DNA from: Rhodamnia argentea
Lineage: Eukaryota > Streptophyta > Magnoliopsida > Myrtales > Myrtaceae
Direction of reading: 5' to 3'
Assembly (NCBI RefSeq): GCF_020921035.1
Contig: NC_063157.1
Span: 20,601,015 to 20,665,014, forward strand
Length of the DNA: 64,000 nt
Part shown: positions 47,401 to 61,914 of the stretch, one piece after another
Numbering within the stretch: the first letter of the stretch is position 1
Layout of the letters: every line of letters begins with the position of its first letter
The notes under the pieces: generated by a model
Database searches by the model: none
Told to the model about the DNA's origin: nothing
What the model saw: only the letters and a program-made list of their open reading frames with translations
Translations under genes and position numbers: made by a program

Positions 47401-47985
47401 TTTTTTGCTACCTTTTTTCAGCCAAACAGAACTAGTATGCTAGATACACTAGATACTCCACAAGGTTGGCAGTACTTGGCGGCATCTTGAACATATAATA
47501 AATATATTTGCTTTCATCCGCCACCATTTTGGAGGAGTGAGAATGTCTACACCGGTAATAAATAAGGCTCGAGTTTCTATTGCCTTTGATTCGATTCAGC
47601 TCTTCTTATTTCTTCCTTCATTACATGCCCCACTACAATATCCTACGAGAGAGGTTGGTCTGAAGTGCTGGTTATCTTTCTTCTATATGTGACTCTAAAG
47701 TTCCATGGTGGTTCCTCAAGCATTGCTGTTTAACTTACTATCCTTTGCTCCATCTAGTTGGACTATTTGTCCTCAGAGAACTTCCATACTTCGCATGCTT
47801 CTTTAATCTTCACTATTGTATCTGATGGCTGTAGCATGGTCCTCATGAACATTGCATATGATGCAGAGCAAAGCTGGTGAAAAATTTATGATAATTGATT
47901 TTCTGCAGTTGCCAAAAGGCTGTTAGGTCCTCTGCTTTAGGACCAGCCAAGGACAAATTGCCTCCCATTTTGCATTTAGTGTAGT
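44411..47985. other. Intergenic and upstream region of the MATE gene
   Basis: A CA/TA microsatellite lies at 44989-45013. A GC-rich dispersed repeat lies at 45780-45960 (GCCGGCCTCTAGCGAGGCC), related to those at 5110, 8735 and 29600. 46160-46480 could contain a 5' leader exon of the MATE gene. No protein-coding gene recognised. Confidence 0.45.
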
Positions 47986-49577
47986 ATGTCTGGGCCAAGT
48001 GACTTGAATTCACTGGAAAAGATGCCAGAAGACAGTTATCGTCATCTATCTAAGAGCAAGTGGAGCATGCCCTTCATTGTTTTCTTCAGAGATACAAGGT
48101 ACAGCATGGTGCCTCTCTACATTATTTCGGTTTCAACAATTCACTTCTGAAAGAGCTCGTGTATGTGATTTTAGAGTTGAACCTTTGAAGGCAGTTCTGA
48201 GGTTCATTTTCATTAACAAATACATATATTGGTTACTATATGATCATCTCCTTTTACTCCTTCTAGCTGCTGCCTTTTCTTTTTATAGAGCACATGCTAT
48301 AGCAAATATGGAAAAACATTATCAGTTTCCTTTGGAAAGCTAATGTTCATATGCAAATTTAATTTCAGGCATGTTTTCAAGATGGATGCGCTTGGCTTAG
48401 AGATACTAAGGATTGCATTTCCTGCAGCCTTGGCTTTAGCCGCCGATCCAGTTGCTTCCTTAATTGACACGGCATTTATTGGCCGCTTAGGTCTGATTAT
48501 TGAACTCTATCTTCATGGTTGAAGAAAATCTGTAGGATTCCATCACAGATAGTCCTTTTCATTTCCCAATAAATGATTGTGGCAATCACTGAGATACATA
48601 ACAGACCATGCACCAAAAACCGCTATTGCATTTATGTACATTGAAATACTGTGTTGTTTAATGTATTGCAGTATATCGAAAAGAGGCATAAATCACGCCA
48701 GCAACAGTTTGTTGTCTCCATTAAAATGTTTACTGAAGAAAAGATAAATTTCTTTGATGAATCCTTAAATTTATTGCTGTAAAGCAAAAGCTAGCTGCCT
48801 TTACACCTATCATTGTTTTATGTGATCCTACTTTGTACTACCGATAGGACTCCATGAGATCAAAGGGTTCCGCTCTTTTCTGCTGCAGGCTGGAAAGAGT
48901 TTTTAATGAACAGGAGTATGGATAAGCATCCCAATGATTTTTATATCGCTTATGAACATTTTTCCAAATTCACTTAAAGGGAAAGGGCTTGGACATGTTC
49001 CTTAGGATTGCTCTGTTATAGTATAGTCTTTACTCACTGGCCTTTGTTGATTATATGCTATGTTCTCACTAGTCACTCTTAGCACTTGCTCGGGGAAGTT
49101 TTTGCACCAGTTTGTATGCTGGGTACATGTGATATTTCCCAGAAGGTAAATGGTGATTTTTCTTGCTGGTAGATAAGAAGGGAAGCATCATAATCCTACA
49201 AAAGATACAGCTCACTGAAAATTGATTTTTCATGTTACAAATGAATTGCTTTTCTGATTAACATGGATTTTATGCTGATATCATGTTTTACGTAGGTCCG
49301 GTGGAAATTGCTGCTGTCGGAGTTTCAATCGCTATATTTAACCAAGCTTCAAGGATTACCATATTTCCCCTGGTCAGTATAACAACATCTTTTGTTGCCG
49401 AGGAGGAAACTCTCGGAAGAGCTAGTAATGAATCCGCAACAGGTGAGGAACCAGAAAAAGGTCGTATCAAAATCAGTGAGATGAAAGGAGTGATTACAGA
49501 AGATGTTGTGCTTGAGAACCTTGGAAAAGGTTCAGCGACAAAGAGTGAAAATAAAGAGCTTAGGCAAGAAACCGGTA

Positions 49578-49608
<31 letters not shown>

Positions 49609-52600
49609 TTAAACTTCATTTTACTTAGGCTCTAGATGTTGAGTGAAAATGTAGATTCTATTCCGTTTGAGTTGTGGCCGGTTGGCATTGTCTTATGTCA
49701 TATGCAAGCAGATTCATCCATGTTCTGCTTTCAAAACTTGTTAGTGACAGTATAACTATTTTGACAATTTCGTTGTTGGTCGCCAGATTTGATCCCAAGT
49801 ATTAGTAACTCTCCATCTGGCACTGATAGCAACGCGGACAAATTCAAGTCGTGCAAGGAGAGGAGACATATTCCTTCTGCTTCAACAGCATTAGTTATTG
49901 GTGGTATTCTTGGTCTTTTGCAAACTTTGTTCCTTATACTGGGAGCAAAAACTCTCCTGGGTTTCATGGGTGTCAAATCTGTAAGTTCCTCTGCAGTCTA
50001 AGAATGCCCAATGATAGCATTTTGGAAACTGCTGTGCTATGTGCATATTTCCCATCAATTTTCTCGCTTGATCATATGAGTGCCTAACAATTATCTTTCT
50101 AAATGAAGATAATCAATCTTTAAGATCTACATTGGCGCATTTACCATGAGATAACAAAATGCTCTTTAATAGTAAAGGAGCTGTATCAGTTACTTGTGTC
50201 TTAGACAAATCTGGCTTTGGAGATTTTCATTTTCAGCTTGTCTCCTTTCTTAACTGGTTTTGTGATTTCAAAAAGGCAAAGCTGAAGCCAATTCTCACAA
50301 ACTTATAGCTAAGAGGATGAAGAAAAGGTTATCAGCTTTGCTTTTTTACAAGTTCCTCATAGCATGAAACTCAAAGTGAAATACTCTCTGTACTGAAAGC
50401 ACTCAATTAGAAAATTGTTGGTGGAGTGGCATCTTTCTTTCACTTATTTATGTCTACAAACATCAACAAATGCACAAAAAATGAGTTAAAATTGATATTT
50501 CTGTCCTATTTGTCCATGTTGTCTCATGGCTCAACTTAAGAAAAATTGAGTACGGTGTAAATATTTTTTGGCCATCACCTGACCAAGGTTTGCTGATTCA
50601 AGATCATTGCTGTTGTTTATATGATCACATTGCATGTCCAACACAAATAATAAATGTGAAGAAGTTACTTGAGATTCATCATCTTCACGTGCTTCGATAA
50701 TATGGCGATTCTCTCTGTCAGTCTACAGTACTTCTGTCTAGCATTAGCAGTTATATCTCCTGCATATATAAAGAGTCACTTATTGTACCTTTCTGCTAGA
50801 ATTCTCCCATGCTGGCTCCCGCGCAAAAGTACTTGACATTGAGATCACTTGGCGCTCCCGCAGTTCTTCTCTCTTTGGCCATGCAAGGGGTCTTTCGAGG
50901 ATTTAAGGATACTAAAACTCCTCTTTATGCCACAGGTCAGAAAGATATTCTCTATGATTCTTCTTCTCTATTAAGGTACAGTAGCATGATAGAAAGAATG
51001 GAAGATAACTTCCAGATGTAATTGCAAGCTAGAACAGATATTAGTAAAGCATGCAAAGCAGCCAAAGGGTGTTGGGCGAGAAGGATGGCTTTCAAGCCCT
51101 ATGACCCTGCAACTACTCATCTAAGACTGATTCTTAATGACTTCTTTATTACTTGGTTTAGAGAAGGATCATAGCTGTCTAGCCTGTCTCTCAGTCATAG
51201 TTTTGCCCCGCAAGTGCTTAAATAAGTTTGGCATTCACGAGAAGAGTCGCAACTAATTGAAGGACATGGACAACAATGCCACCAATAATTGTTAGAAAGT
51301 CCTGCTGTCTAATATCTTTTGTATACAACTTTGCTTAATGTTTAGGAATCAAATGAAAGAAGCAAATTTTACATATTTTGAAAAGACATTGTGTTGACTT
51401 AACGTCTTGGTAAAACCCTTGATTTAGTATATTCAGTAGTTGCTCCTGATTGCCTTGAGAGGAAGATGACACTTTTTATTCCTGCTGAATTGCAATAACT
51501 GCATCTAAATCCAGTTTGCATCTGTAAACCGCGCTTGCTTCTTGATTTTGCGGAGTGGGATTAACTCGCTTGTCAATGTATGAAGGAAGAAAAATTATGA
51601 AAATTTCTTGAGACTCATAGACCTTCAACTTGATTTTGTCGTGTATTGGTTCAAAACAGTTTTAGGAGATGGTGCAAATATCATTTTGGATCCCATACTT
51701 ATCTTCGCCTGCCACATGGGAGTTAGTGGTGCAGCCATAGCACATGTTCTTTCTCAGTGAGTAAAATTGTCCACCTTTTACTTCTTTACTTGTTTGGGCC
51801 ATTTGGACTGGTGCATTATGGCAGTGATCCCTTCAGGTACTTGATAGCAATAATTCTCTTATGGAGGCTGATGAAACAAGTTGAACTCTTACCTCCCAGC
51901 ATCAAAGAGTTGCAATTTCATCGATTCTTGAAAAATGGTAGGTGGTTGATTTCTAACATTGATGGATTGCTTGTGATTACGTCTTCCAAATCAAGAAATT
52001 TCAATTTGGACTGCTTGCTCTCCTGATGACATTATTATTAATTTTTTTTTGGTCTAATGATGACTTTAGATTAGATGTGGAAAAATAGTATCGTTAACGC
52101 ACTTACAGTAACAAACTTTGCAAGACATGCTGCCCATTCTGCTAACGTATTGTTCATGCCGTTAAAACCTGGAACATTAACCTGGATTTTGCTTCTTCTG
52201 TAATTCTAGATCAGTGTATCTGAAATATCTACTTATACCTTATATCTGTATCTGTTTATGTTTACTTTCTGCTTGCTGTTGTCTGCAGGTGTTCTACTGT
52301 TGGCGAGAGTGATAGCTGTTACATTCTGTGTTACATTAGCCGCATCAATGGCGGCAAGGCTTGGTTCAACACCCATGGCTGCATTCCAGATATGTCTACA
52401 GGTTTGGATGACATCATCACTCCTGGCTGATGGTTTGGCTGTCGCTGGACAGGTAAATGCTTCTTTTTCTTTCTTAAACTTGAAGCAGTGAGTTTTTGTA
52501 CTGCTACATACCCTGTGACAAAACGTTGCAACCTTGTATCAAAGAGTACACAGAGGCAGCATAAAAGTCGGCATTCGCCAATTTTAGATAACAGCTTGTT

Positions 52601-54143
52601 TTTCCAGCGTAAAAACTGAGTCAAACCTCAGCAGAGCCTACTAACATGAACTGGCAAATAGAGCTAACTAGAGTATACCCTAGATCCAATTTCCTTTGGT
52701 CATGCGTTAGTCTCGAAGGAATGTTTATAATGTTGCTCGTGTCAATGGGCAATTTTCTATTCATACTGATAGATGATAGATATTGTCCTTTTCTAACAAA
52801 TTGTAGGCAATATTAGCCAGTGCATTTGCTGAGAAAGATTATGGCAAGGCAACAGCTGCTGCATCCAGGGTATTACAGGTATTCTGGTTACATTGAACAT
52901 GAGATTGTTGGAAGCCATCCGACTTCTTTCTTTTGTTTTCTCTTACGGTATCATCAACAAGGGATTCCGATACTTTTGTTTTGACATGCATGTCAATATG
53001 AGATAAGCAGTCTGGATGTCCCTTAGTTACTTTAAATAACTATCAAGGAATGATTTATCACGTGGAAAAGGGCATCCTCTGTGTTTGTCAGTGTGTGAAT
53101 ACCTAAAATGATATGCAAAATTTTGTTATGCAGATGGGTTTTGTCCTAGGCCTTGGGCTTGCTGTTGTGGTCGGGGTTGGTCTGCGATTTGGATCCGGTG
53201 TATTTACAAAAGATGTCAATGTTCAACAAATAATTTTTGTTGGCCTTCCGGTACATCCCTGCTAATCAGAAGCATAACATTCTAGTTAAGAATGTTGTAC
53301 AAACATACTTAATGTTCCTTCATATGCCAATCAGTTTGTCGCAGCTACGCAGCCAATCAACTCATTAGCTTTTGTTTTCGATGGTGTCAATTTTGGAGCT
53401 TCAGATTTTGCTTACTCTGCATACTCCATGGCAAGTACTGAAACTTTATTATCTCACGACTTTGGTTTAGCCGAAATTCCTTAATAATATTTTCGCTCCC
53501 TTTTCTTATCTTCCAGGTTTTGGTGTCTATTGTTAGCATTGCTTCCTTGCTCCTTCTCTTTGGGAGCAACGGCTTTGTAGGAATCTGGGTTGCCTTGACA
53601 ATTTATATGGGTCTTCGTACGTTTGCTGGTGTCTGGAGGTAAATTTTGGCCTTAACAACAGTCGTGCAAGAATCTGACCAACTAGTGTGATTTCCAACCC
53701 AAGTATATTATAGTAGAAAGGCCTGACAAAATCTGATTGACTGACAAGTTGACTTCTTCATCTTGTTCATTTTATCGGTTGGTAGTCCGGGGAATTATAT
53801 CATTAGGGTTTGTGAAACATACGATAAATGGGGCCAAAGAAAAGGAGAGAATTCGAGAGCTAGGACTGGCTACTCATTCCAAATTTGCCTCACTGTGCAA
53901 ACAAAACTCCTTGCTTAATCAGACAAATGTTAATGATTAATTAATGAAAATGACCATAGTGTACCCATAAATTGGGCTTCTTTTCCTCCTCCTTGCACAG
54001 TTACCTTTCTTTCATTGTTTTTTCACAATGTTCACCAGTCATTCATAAAATTGAATGAATATGTTATTGCATTCTGCAGGATGGGAACTGGAACTGGTCC
54101 TTGGAGATTTCTGAGGGGTCAGCGGACGCCACAGGCTTCATAA
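47986..54143 (+). CDS. MATE-family transporter, FRD3/DTX42-43 clade (citrate-type)
   Basis: Thirteen coding exons: 47986-48098, 48369-48490, 49296-49574, 49787-49980, 50800-50935, 51660-51756, 51837-51937, 52289-52452, 52807-52878, 53134-53250, 53335-53430, 53517-53638 and 54080-54143. They sum to 558 codons plus stop with all phases consistent. Diagnostic text: EILRIAFPAALALAADPVAS, LIDTAFIGRLGPVEIAAVGV, SRITIFPLVSITTSFVAEEE, a hydrophilic loop of about 90 residues (as in FRD3), LAMQGVFRGFKDTKTPL, MAAFQICLQVWMTSSLLADG and GTGTGPWRFLRG. The clade exports citrate for iron translocation or aluminium tolerance; that substrate is inferred from the family. Intron 11 (after 53430) starts with GC (ATG/GCAAGT) instead of GT. 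The start at 47986 (MSGPSDLNSLEK) gives a short cytosolic N-terminus ending WSMPFIVFFRDTR. Confidence 0.93.
49579..49603 (+). repeat. (CT)n microsatellite at a splice donor of the MATE gene
   Basis: About 12 CT units begin four bases into intron 3, right after the donor GTA (49575-49577). The repeat therefore abuts the 5' splice site. Confidence 0.93.
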
Positions 54144-55108
54144 TTTTTTGCACATGCAATCCGGCAGCATAGTTCTTGTTGCTAGTTTTTCCTCACTTCG
54201 TTTCTGTTTTAAGTGAGGGAATAAGTTATCTGTGTCATGCATGTTTCGTGCTTATATTATGGTTGACCTGCTCAATAAACCTGTTCGAATGCTGCTCTAC
54301 ATGTACATCAGAGGGTATATATAAGACTACGACTCTCTCTCTCAAAAATGGTAAAGAGAAGTTCCCCTTCAGGAACAGATATCAAGCACTAGAACTTGTT
54401 CCTGTCAACAACCTGGCTATGTTTGCCTGGACAACTTTGTTGGTTTCTTACAATTCAAGCTCTCTCTGTCGAAGATGTTTGGCCATTTGAGGCCCTTGAC
54501 AATGCCTCAGTGAAGCAAATCGCCTTTAGCTTTCCTTCAAAGTTTAAGATAGAAGAACGCCAATCATCAACATAACAGCTAGCGACACCGCCCGTATCCC
54601 AATTTGACCTTGGAAACATTCCTCCATTACTTGAGGGCGTGTCGGATTGGCTTTTATACCTCCAAACAAACAGTATCTTCAGTTGATTGGGTTTTAATCT
54701 ATTGCTCTCCGTAATTGGAGGGTTAGTAAATGTCAAAAAACAGAAAAATGTGCTTGCTTAGATATTGAGTGGAAGATGGGCGCTGTTAATTTCAATGGAG
54801 CAGCAAAGATTATCAATTTTGCATATTCAAAAAACAGAATAACAGTTGACTGTTGTAATTAGAGCAAGTCATCCTTCAACTAGCTACTCTGATTACTTGA
54901 AAGGAAGCAAAGAATCAAGCTTTACATCGAACGGGACATCTCTCCCCTATAAACAGAACTATACCTTCTTTATAATTTTCTATACACGTATGTGACAGAG
55001 AAAAGCAACATACTGGACATGTTGGTACTGGTAACTACAGAACTCAGCAAATTTCAGGAGAGTTTGGGATAAGGTGACCAAAACTCCGATTGGACTTTCT
55101 GCGTCCCA
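54144..55108. other. Convergent 3' ends of the MATE and CESA genes
   Basis: Less than 1 kb separates the two stop codons, so the 3' UTRs of both genes probably fill it. No further gene seen. Confidence 0.55.
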
Positions 55109-58100
55109 TCAGCAGTTGATTCCACATTTTTCAACATCTGGCCCAGTGACTCTTGTTGTAAATGGATCGATCCTCACCCACAACAAAGAGAAAATGGAAG
55201 CAAGAAGGATTGACCAGACAACAACAATAGTAGGAGTGCGGTTCTGGCGTCCCATGAGACCTTTGAGGAAGGGATAGAGATGAACGATCACCCAAAAAGC
55301 AAAGAACAGCTTACCAAATAGAGGCCCCCACGACTGATATCCGCTGTTGATTGCATAGGAAATCCCCGCAACAACCCCCACCAAGTTAATGATGAGGAGC
55401 GTCGTGGGTGGGATGAGCAGAGTTGTCCATTTGAACATGTAGAGCTCGGTGAAATCCCCTTCTTCATCTGATGCTTTGGAGGTGACAGTAAAGTTGGTGT
55501 CTATTCCAGCAAGCACTTTGAGTATACCTTGGAAAACAGCAAAGAGATGGGACGAAACACCGCCAATGACCCAAAACTGCTCATTCCTCCACCACTCATC
55601 AATTCCAACACCACTCCACCTCATTTCCAAAATTCCAGTAGCAAAAATTGAAAGGAAAAGAGAGATGAACCATATGCTTGCAATATTACTAATCTGCACA
55701 AGAAAAACCACTACTACTCAGTATAACCTAAAAACGTGGTAAAGCATGCAAATTGAATCAACTCAGTATATCCTACAGATGCAGCGTAACAGGCCTGATA
55801 AGAGTGGAAGTTTTTGACATAATCGAATGCCAGGAGCCTCTACTGTATTTTTAGCAAAAACATCTTATGCATATAGAGTATACTCGAATTTTATCAACTT
55901 TATCAAGGAAACAAGAGATCCCAAATGAAAGATACATTTGTTCTGTTTATTTTCTTACATAATTAAGTTCTGTTTGGTGGTGGACTGAAATTGCAAAGAT
56001 GAGAAAGGCTGTCCATTGTTTTTTTTGCCCATACTTTCCTTGTCTGGCTGTTTGGAGATATATATTCAATTGAAGACATGATAAAGTTACATTCATATCC
56101 TTCTGCAGAAAGATGCATGCCTCACGTTTGTGAACAGATGCATCCCAGAATCTCCAAATAGAGGAGAAAATCACACATAATGCTGCTCACTTTTTATTGT
56201 TACTAATGAGTGCAAACAAATGAAAAAGAAACCAAAGAAGACCACATTCTAAAGGAGTTCCCCTACACGGATAAGCCAATGGACTGTTTCGAATAAAGCA
56301 CCAGAAGCACAAAGAAACATGATATTGCAATGAAAAGATTATTTCTATCGAATAAACGTGAATAAAATGTTAAGCAGACCTGTGGAATGATAAACTTGTT
56401 TGTAAGAAGACAGACAGCTGGCAAGGTACAGTACATCAAGAGAGGGATGGCAGTGACTGGATAAATTGTTGTGTTAACATAGGCAAATCTCTCAAGCCAC
56501 TTCAGCCTTCCACTATAGCCATACCATATGGGGCAGTGCCGACTAAAAAGAATTTCCACAGAACCTAGGGCCCATCGAAGCACTTGGTTCAGTCGATCTG
56601 AAAGATTGATGGGGGCAGAACCTTTAAAGGCAGGATGCTTTGGCATGCAATAAATTGACCGCCAACCACGGGCATGCATTTTGAATCCTGTTAGAATATC
56701 TTCTGTCACAGAACCATAGATCCACCCAATCTACAAAAGATAGCCAAATTCACACTGTTATAATCTAGTACAAAGACATAATAAGTGCAAAAGAGCATGA
56801 GAGGATAAATACCTTAATACCACATGAATAAGCAGACACAAATTCTAACACGTTCAGGATTCAGTGGAATATAACACAATGCATGATAAATCAATCCTCA
56901 GGCTACAATGTTGTAAGCGCCTCAATCAAAAGCTACATGTCATTGTTCTTTATACAATGGTGCCTTCTAGCAACTGATCTTGAAGACACAATAGTATCTT
57001 AAAGCAAAATAAAATAAAGTTGGCAAAGAACAAAATGCTGGCCTACAAAAACAGTAGAAAGCCTCGGGAATCATCTGCATACCTCACTGCCCCATTCTGT
57101 TTTGTCCTCATACCCACAGCTGATAACATGAATAGCCTCTTTAAGAAGGGTTTCTGGAGCTGCAGATTGAGGAACTCCGCCATTTTCCATGAGAGTTGAG
57201 GCTACAAAAACATCAGACTGACCAAACCTCTTCTCAAGGCTCATTTGGGACATCAATAAAGATTTCTCATCATCAAATCCAGCACCTTGCAGGAGAAAAT
57301 TCACACTTTAGGATCAAACCAAGAAAGCAAGCCCAATGCTCCTTTTGATAGGCATGATAACAGCAAGCAGAAATGATGTCCAAAACTCTCAGATTAACAG
57401 TAGATAAGAGAACTCGATGACATTGTCATTTGAAAGGACCCCAGACGGAACCCAGTGTTGAACACATACAATAAAACAATAAGATGCTCGTTCAAAGACG
57501 AGCACTGAACGCGATGGCTGCAATTGACAGGTCTACATCAAGTTTCAATTGGACATCCTGTGAGCACTTCTGCAAACAAGTACAGTAAGATTACCTTCAA
57601 CCCCCTCTTCTATATCCTCCAAGCTGAAAATAGGGACAGTAGCATCCACATACTTCCCAGATCTCTTGCTGTCTGAGCTCTTTTTACTCGACTTTGAACT
57701 CTTCCTTCTCGATCCCCCACATAGCGAGGACAGCACTCCTGGCTTCTTATGTTTTGGTTTTAAGGGAGGTTCGTAACCATATAAAGCTGTTCTATTAAAG
57801 ACGCACCCAGTTCCCACATAAACAGGACCTTGGATACCATCTAAGCCTCTCAAGTTTATCTGGATTAACACACAAAAATTAAACAAAATTATATGATTAA
57901 AAACCTTTCATTCCATGAAATACTTGCAAACTTTGCTCCACACATAAAGACGTGTTTTACGAAGCACTCCTCTATGGACAAATTAAGTGCCTCCATAAAT
58001 CTAAGATAAGGACTAGCAGTATGTCAATCCGTGATGTAATACAAAACTTACATCGAAGAACACGGTGTTCCGGTTTGCATATCGGTCATTCTTATCAATA

Positions 58101-60455
58101 CCATCAAATCTCTGGGGAAACTGAACGTAACAAACATATTTGCCAAGGTTAGGATCCATAAGAAAACACATTGCTTCTCTCAAGGCCTTACTGTTGTTTA
58201 TGTAGTGATCACAGTCAAGATTCAACATGAAAGGTCCATTAGTAAGCACAGCGGATACACGGACCTGCAAGGGATCCATATCAGCTGAGTATGCCCAAAC
58301 CCAAATTTTGATGATTAATTTTGCAGAATAAAACTTGCACAAAACATTGCGTCGATATCTGATAATATTTATCGTACTCACCAGAGCATTCATAGCACCG
58401 GCTTTCTTATGATGTTGGAAGCCAGGACGCTTCTCACGAGAAACATAAACCAATCGTGGCAGCTCTTTATTCTCAGCATCAAGACCTCCACTTTGCCCAA
58501 GGAACACCTGCAAACAACAAACAAAAGATTATTACATTTCTAAGGAGCACAAAAACTAAATGTGAAATTGACAGCCAAACATATCATTTTCGTATCAGAC
58601 GAATATAAAACAGGATGTAATGCTTCCATTGACACAAAAGGCACAATAGAGAATCTTAAAAAACTTATAGCATGCGAATTTTAATGCAAAACCATGCTTA
58701 AAGAAAACTATAACCAAAGACATATAGAGAAGTGTCATTTCTGACAACAATAGGTGAAAAGACAGACTCTCCATAACCTTTTCAAAGATATCCACAACGA
58801 ATAAGAAAAATACAAGGCTATGCAGCAAAGAGAAAGACATGAGATGAGTACACACACCATGCTTGGCATGGCTGTGCAACCTAAGTACGTGCATCATATG
58901 AATATATGATGAATGATGAAAAGTTAATTCACCTGGATCATTCCTGGATGATCTCTGGTGTTATTTCCTGGCCATGGTGTGCCATCCTGCATAATCCATC
59001 CTTCTTCAGGAACTTTCTGTGCTTTAGCAACAAGCCCATTTATGCGGACCTTGAATTCTTCATATTCTCTCTACAGATATGCAAAGAGAACAGCATAAGA
59101 AACACAATTCTGAAGAGAAAACAAGAGAACCAAGTTGATTAAAAAAAACAAAGAGAGGGGGGGCCTTGCCTTCATAGCCCTGCGATATTTGACAAATGAT
59201 GGTTGAACTTTATCCTTCAGATAATCAATTTTTTGGGTGAAGTACCATTCTGGGGCCCGTGGCTCAATGTTATACTTCTTGCAGAATGGAACCCATTTCC
59301 TAGCAAACTCTGCAGTTTCAGAGAGTGCTTCAAATGTCAACATGGCAGCTCCATCATCAGATACATAGCAAGAGACCTTGTCAACTGGGTAGTCAACTGC
59401 AAGAATGGATAGCACAGTGTTGGCTGTAACAAGAGGAGGTTCTTTCAGGGGGTCCACAGTACTGACAAAGATATCAACAGCCGCCAGTTGCGATGGTTCT
59501 CCTTCTCTGTCATATCTGTTCCAGACGAACATACAATCACTGTAATGAACATTGCAATTACCAGAAAAGAAAACCAATATCTGCTCACAGATGTAACAAG
59601 ACAAAATCAACCAGACTTATGACTTACAAGTTGACCTACCTGAGCGCAAGCCTGTCAAGATATGTCTCCCGATTTACAGGAAACCATTTGGGGAACTGAT
59701 CCAATATCCATGATATTGCAAACCATATCTCACATATCACAGATATTAACCAAAGTACATATGCATTAGGCACAGGATTTGTTATACGGTAGTGCAAGAA
59801 AATGCAGAGAATAATCAGCCGCAGTATAATGACCATCCTGTATGGATTTATTCTGGAGGATGGAATGGAGACCTTCCTTGAAAGAGGCTGCCTAGCTTCA
59901 TCATTCCTGCACGGAAAAAAGAATACAAGAATGAAGAAATAGCATTTTTATAGCAATAGCTACCTGACGGACCCTCCTATTTCATTAGTATGGTACATTT
60001 TGGCCAAAAGAAAAACAAATGTTGAGAAAATCAATATTATTCGCTGCCATTATGGAGATCCTATTACTTACAGCAGGGTTTATCCCCAGGAAAAGAAAAG
60101 AAAGATTACAGAGCTCAGGAACTTATATGGTAATAACTCACAATAAAGAGTCATCAACAAGCACATCAGTGCTAGCATCAATATCTCCAGCTCCCCGCTC
60201 AGAGGTTGCCTGGCCAGTGCTCATTGGTCCGACATTTTTGTCCTGTTTCATCTTCCAGCCATCAACTCTCTCCTTCCAAGCAACATTGCCAATTCCATGT
60301 GAACCTAATTCCTTTGCCGGATCCACAACTCTTATGTTAGCTGTGAAGACAAGAAATCTTTATCAATATCCACGAGGGCATGCTTAACCCAGACAATAGA
60401 CATAATCAATTAGAAGCTTAAATATGACCTTAAATGGGGCAACATGCACACGCGC

Positions 60456-60497
<42 letters not shown>

Positions 60498-61914
60498 CAT
60501 GATTGAGTAACATCAGATGCATAAGAAAGTGGACGAACGTGCTTCCCTCCACCACCTCCAACTCCAGGAGATGCCACAGAAAGTCGTTCAGGTGAAGCAG
60601 CAGATAACTCTCCAGATACCTGAGAATTTTAAGAACGGTGTGTCTGCAAGTTCAGTGACACAATCAACCAGTAGAGAAAAGTAGCTTTCCAAAAGTTCTT
60701 TAGAGTACCTCTTGTCTACTAGTAAGCAAAGGAATATGGTTCTGACAAACCTCTCCATCATAGTTGGCCGGAGCAACATTTTCCCCTCGTCCATATGTCA
60801 TATGCCAGCTCAACATGCGTTCTGCAATTTTCTCCTTTTGAGTGTGATCTTCAGGAGAGTAATTGTAGTCATCACCAGCATCTCCATCCTCTTCATGGCC
60901 ACCAAGAATGGCAGGACTTCCTGTAAGCAAGAAGAGTGTGATAAGGTATGTAGAACTAAGCTTATCTCATAAGAAGTAGAATTGACAAATTGAAATCCCA
61001 GGACTGTTTGGGTTGGCACTTAGAGCTAGGGATTCCAATAAATATTATGGACATGACACACATACAGTCCCCCATAAAGCTCTGGGGTCTGGCTTAAGAC
61101 ACAAACATAAGCAGTTATAAATTATAGGAAGACTTCCAAACATGGAAGCTTCAAATGCCAATCTAAATGCAAATGAAAGCACATTGCAAAAATACTGGAA
61201 AAATGGGAGAGCAGTCAACTTTAAAAGTAGCACTAGAGTTATTTTACTTTTATATACCTTTGTGCCTCTTGTATCTGGTCTTGCATTGAGGGCACGACTG
61301 ATTTCCGTCCTTCCTTTCATATTCGTAGCAGGGCCGACAGACAGGAAATGCACAGACATTGCAAGCAATGAATGGCTCCCCATCAACAGTTTTGCCTACA
61401 TTATCACCACATATCTGGCAGACTTGGCTGCCCAGATTTTTCAAGGGCTTTCCCTGTGAAAAAGCAACAAAATTCACACCAATGAGTCAATCTCTTTTGC
61501 AGCGACCCTCCTCCCATAATATCTGCAACCACAGTATAATCACCAACTCATATAATAATGCTGTCAGCGTGTTATAGATCAGTGTAGCATACTATACAGA
61601 AGCAAACATGGGCGACCCAAAGATGACTCAAGTATTCAAATTAATTGAAAAGATGCGATTCAGCAAGTATCCGCTTAAAATTGCTGGATCTGGAGCAACT
61701 AATGATGCTGCTTGACACTCTGTGAGATAAATAAGTTGCTGCAATTCTATTCATCGTGGAAAAGACCTGCAAATAGGTTGACACACTCACGCTTGCCAAT
61801 TTGCATGGCTGAAATATGTTAATGCAGAGGACCAGGTGCTACTGATGGTAATTACCAGAAAGCAATTGTTGAGTGGAAAGGAACTCTCACCCCAGTTTCA
61901 GCCTCGGATTCCAT
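55109..61914 (-). CDS. CESA3: Cellulose synthase catalytic subunit, CESA3-type (primary wall)
   Basis: Makes beta-1,4-glucan from UDP-glucose in plasma-membrane rosettes. Fourteen coding exons: 61914-61891, 61453-61258, 60920-60709, 60619-60499, 60340-60142, 59906-59640, 59515-59170, 59070-58933, 58507-58382, 58264-58052, 57859-57595, 57285-57083, 56730-56380 and 55693-55109. They sum to 1081 codons plus stop. The N-terminal RING-type zinc finger has Cys 20, 23, 39, 42, 47, 50, 62 and 65. Two membrane helices ([36 protein letters not shown]) precede the catalytic loop with [24 protein letters not shown] and QVLRW (the D,DxD,D,QxxRW set), and more helices follow. The C-terminus ends [14 protein letters not shown], the CESA3 type. 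The donor after 59170 is GC (ATGAAG/GCAAGG). FVKYRRAMK carries Tyr where family members usually have an acidic residue. No frame damage. Confidence 0.95.
60458..60495. repeat. (GA)n microsatellite in a CESA intron
   Basis: About 18 GA units lie next to the intron following the exon at 60619-60499; on the coding strand this is a CT tract starting a few bases after the donor. Confidence 0.95.
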
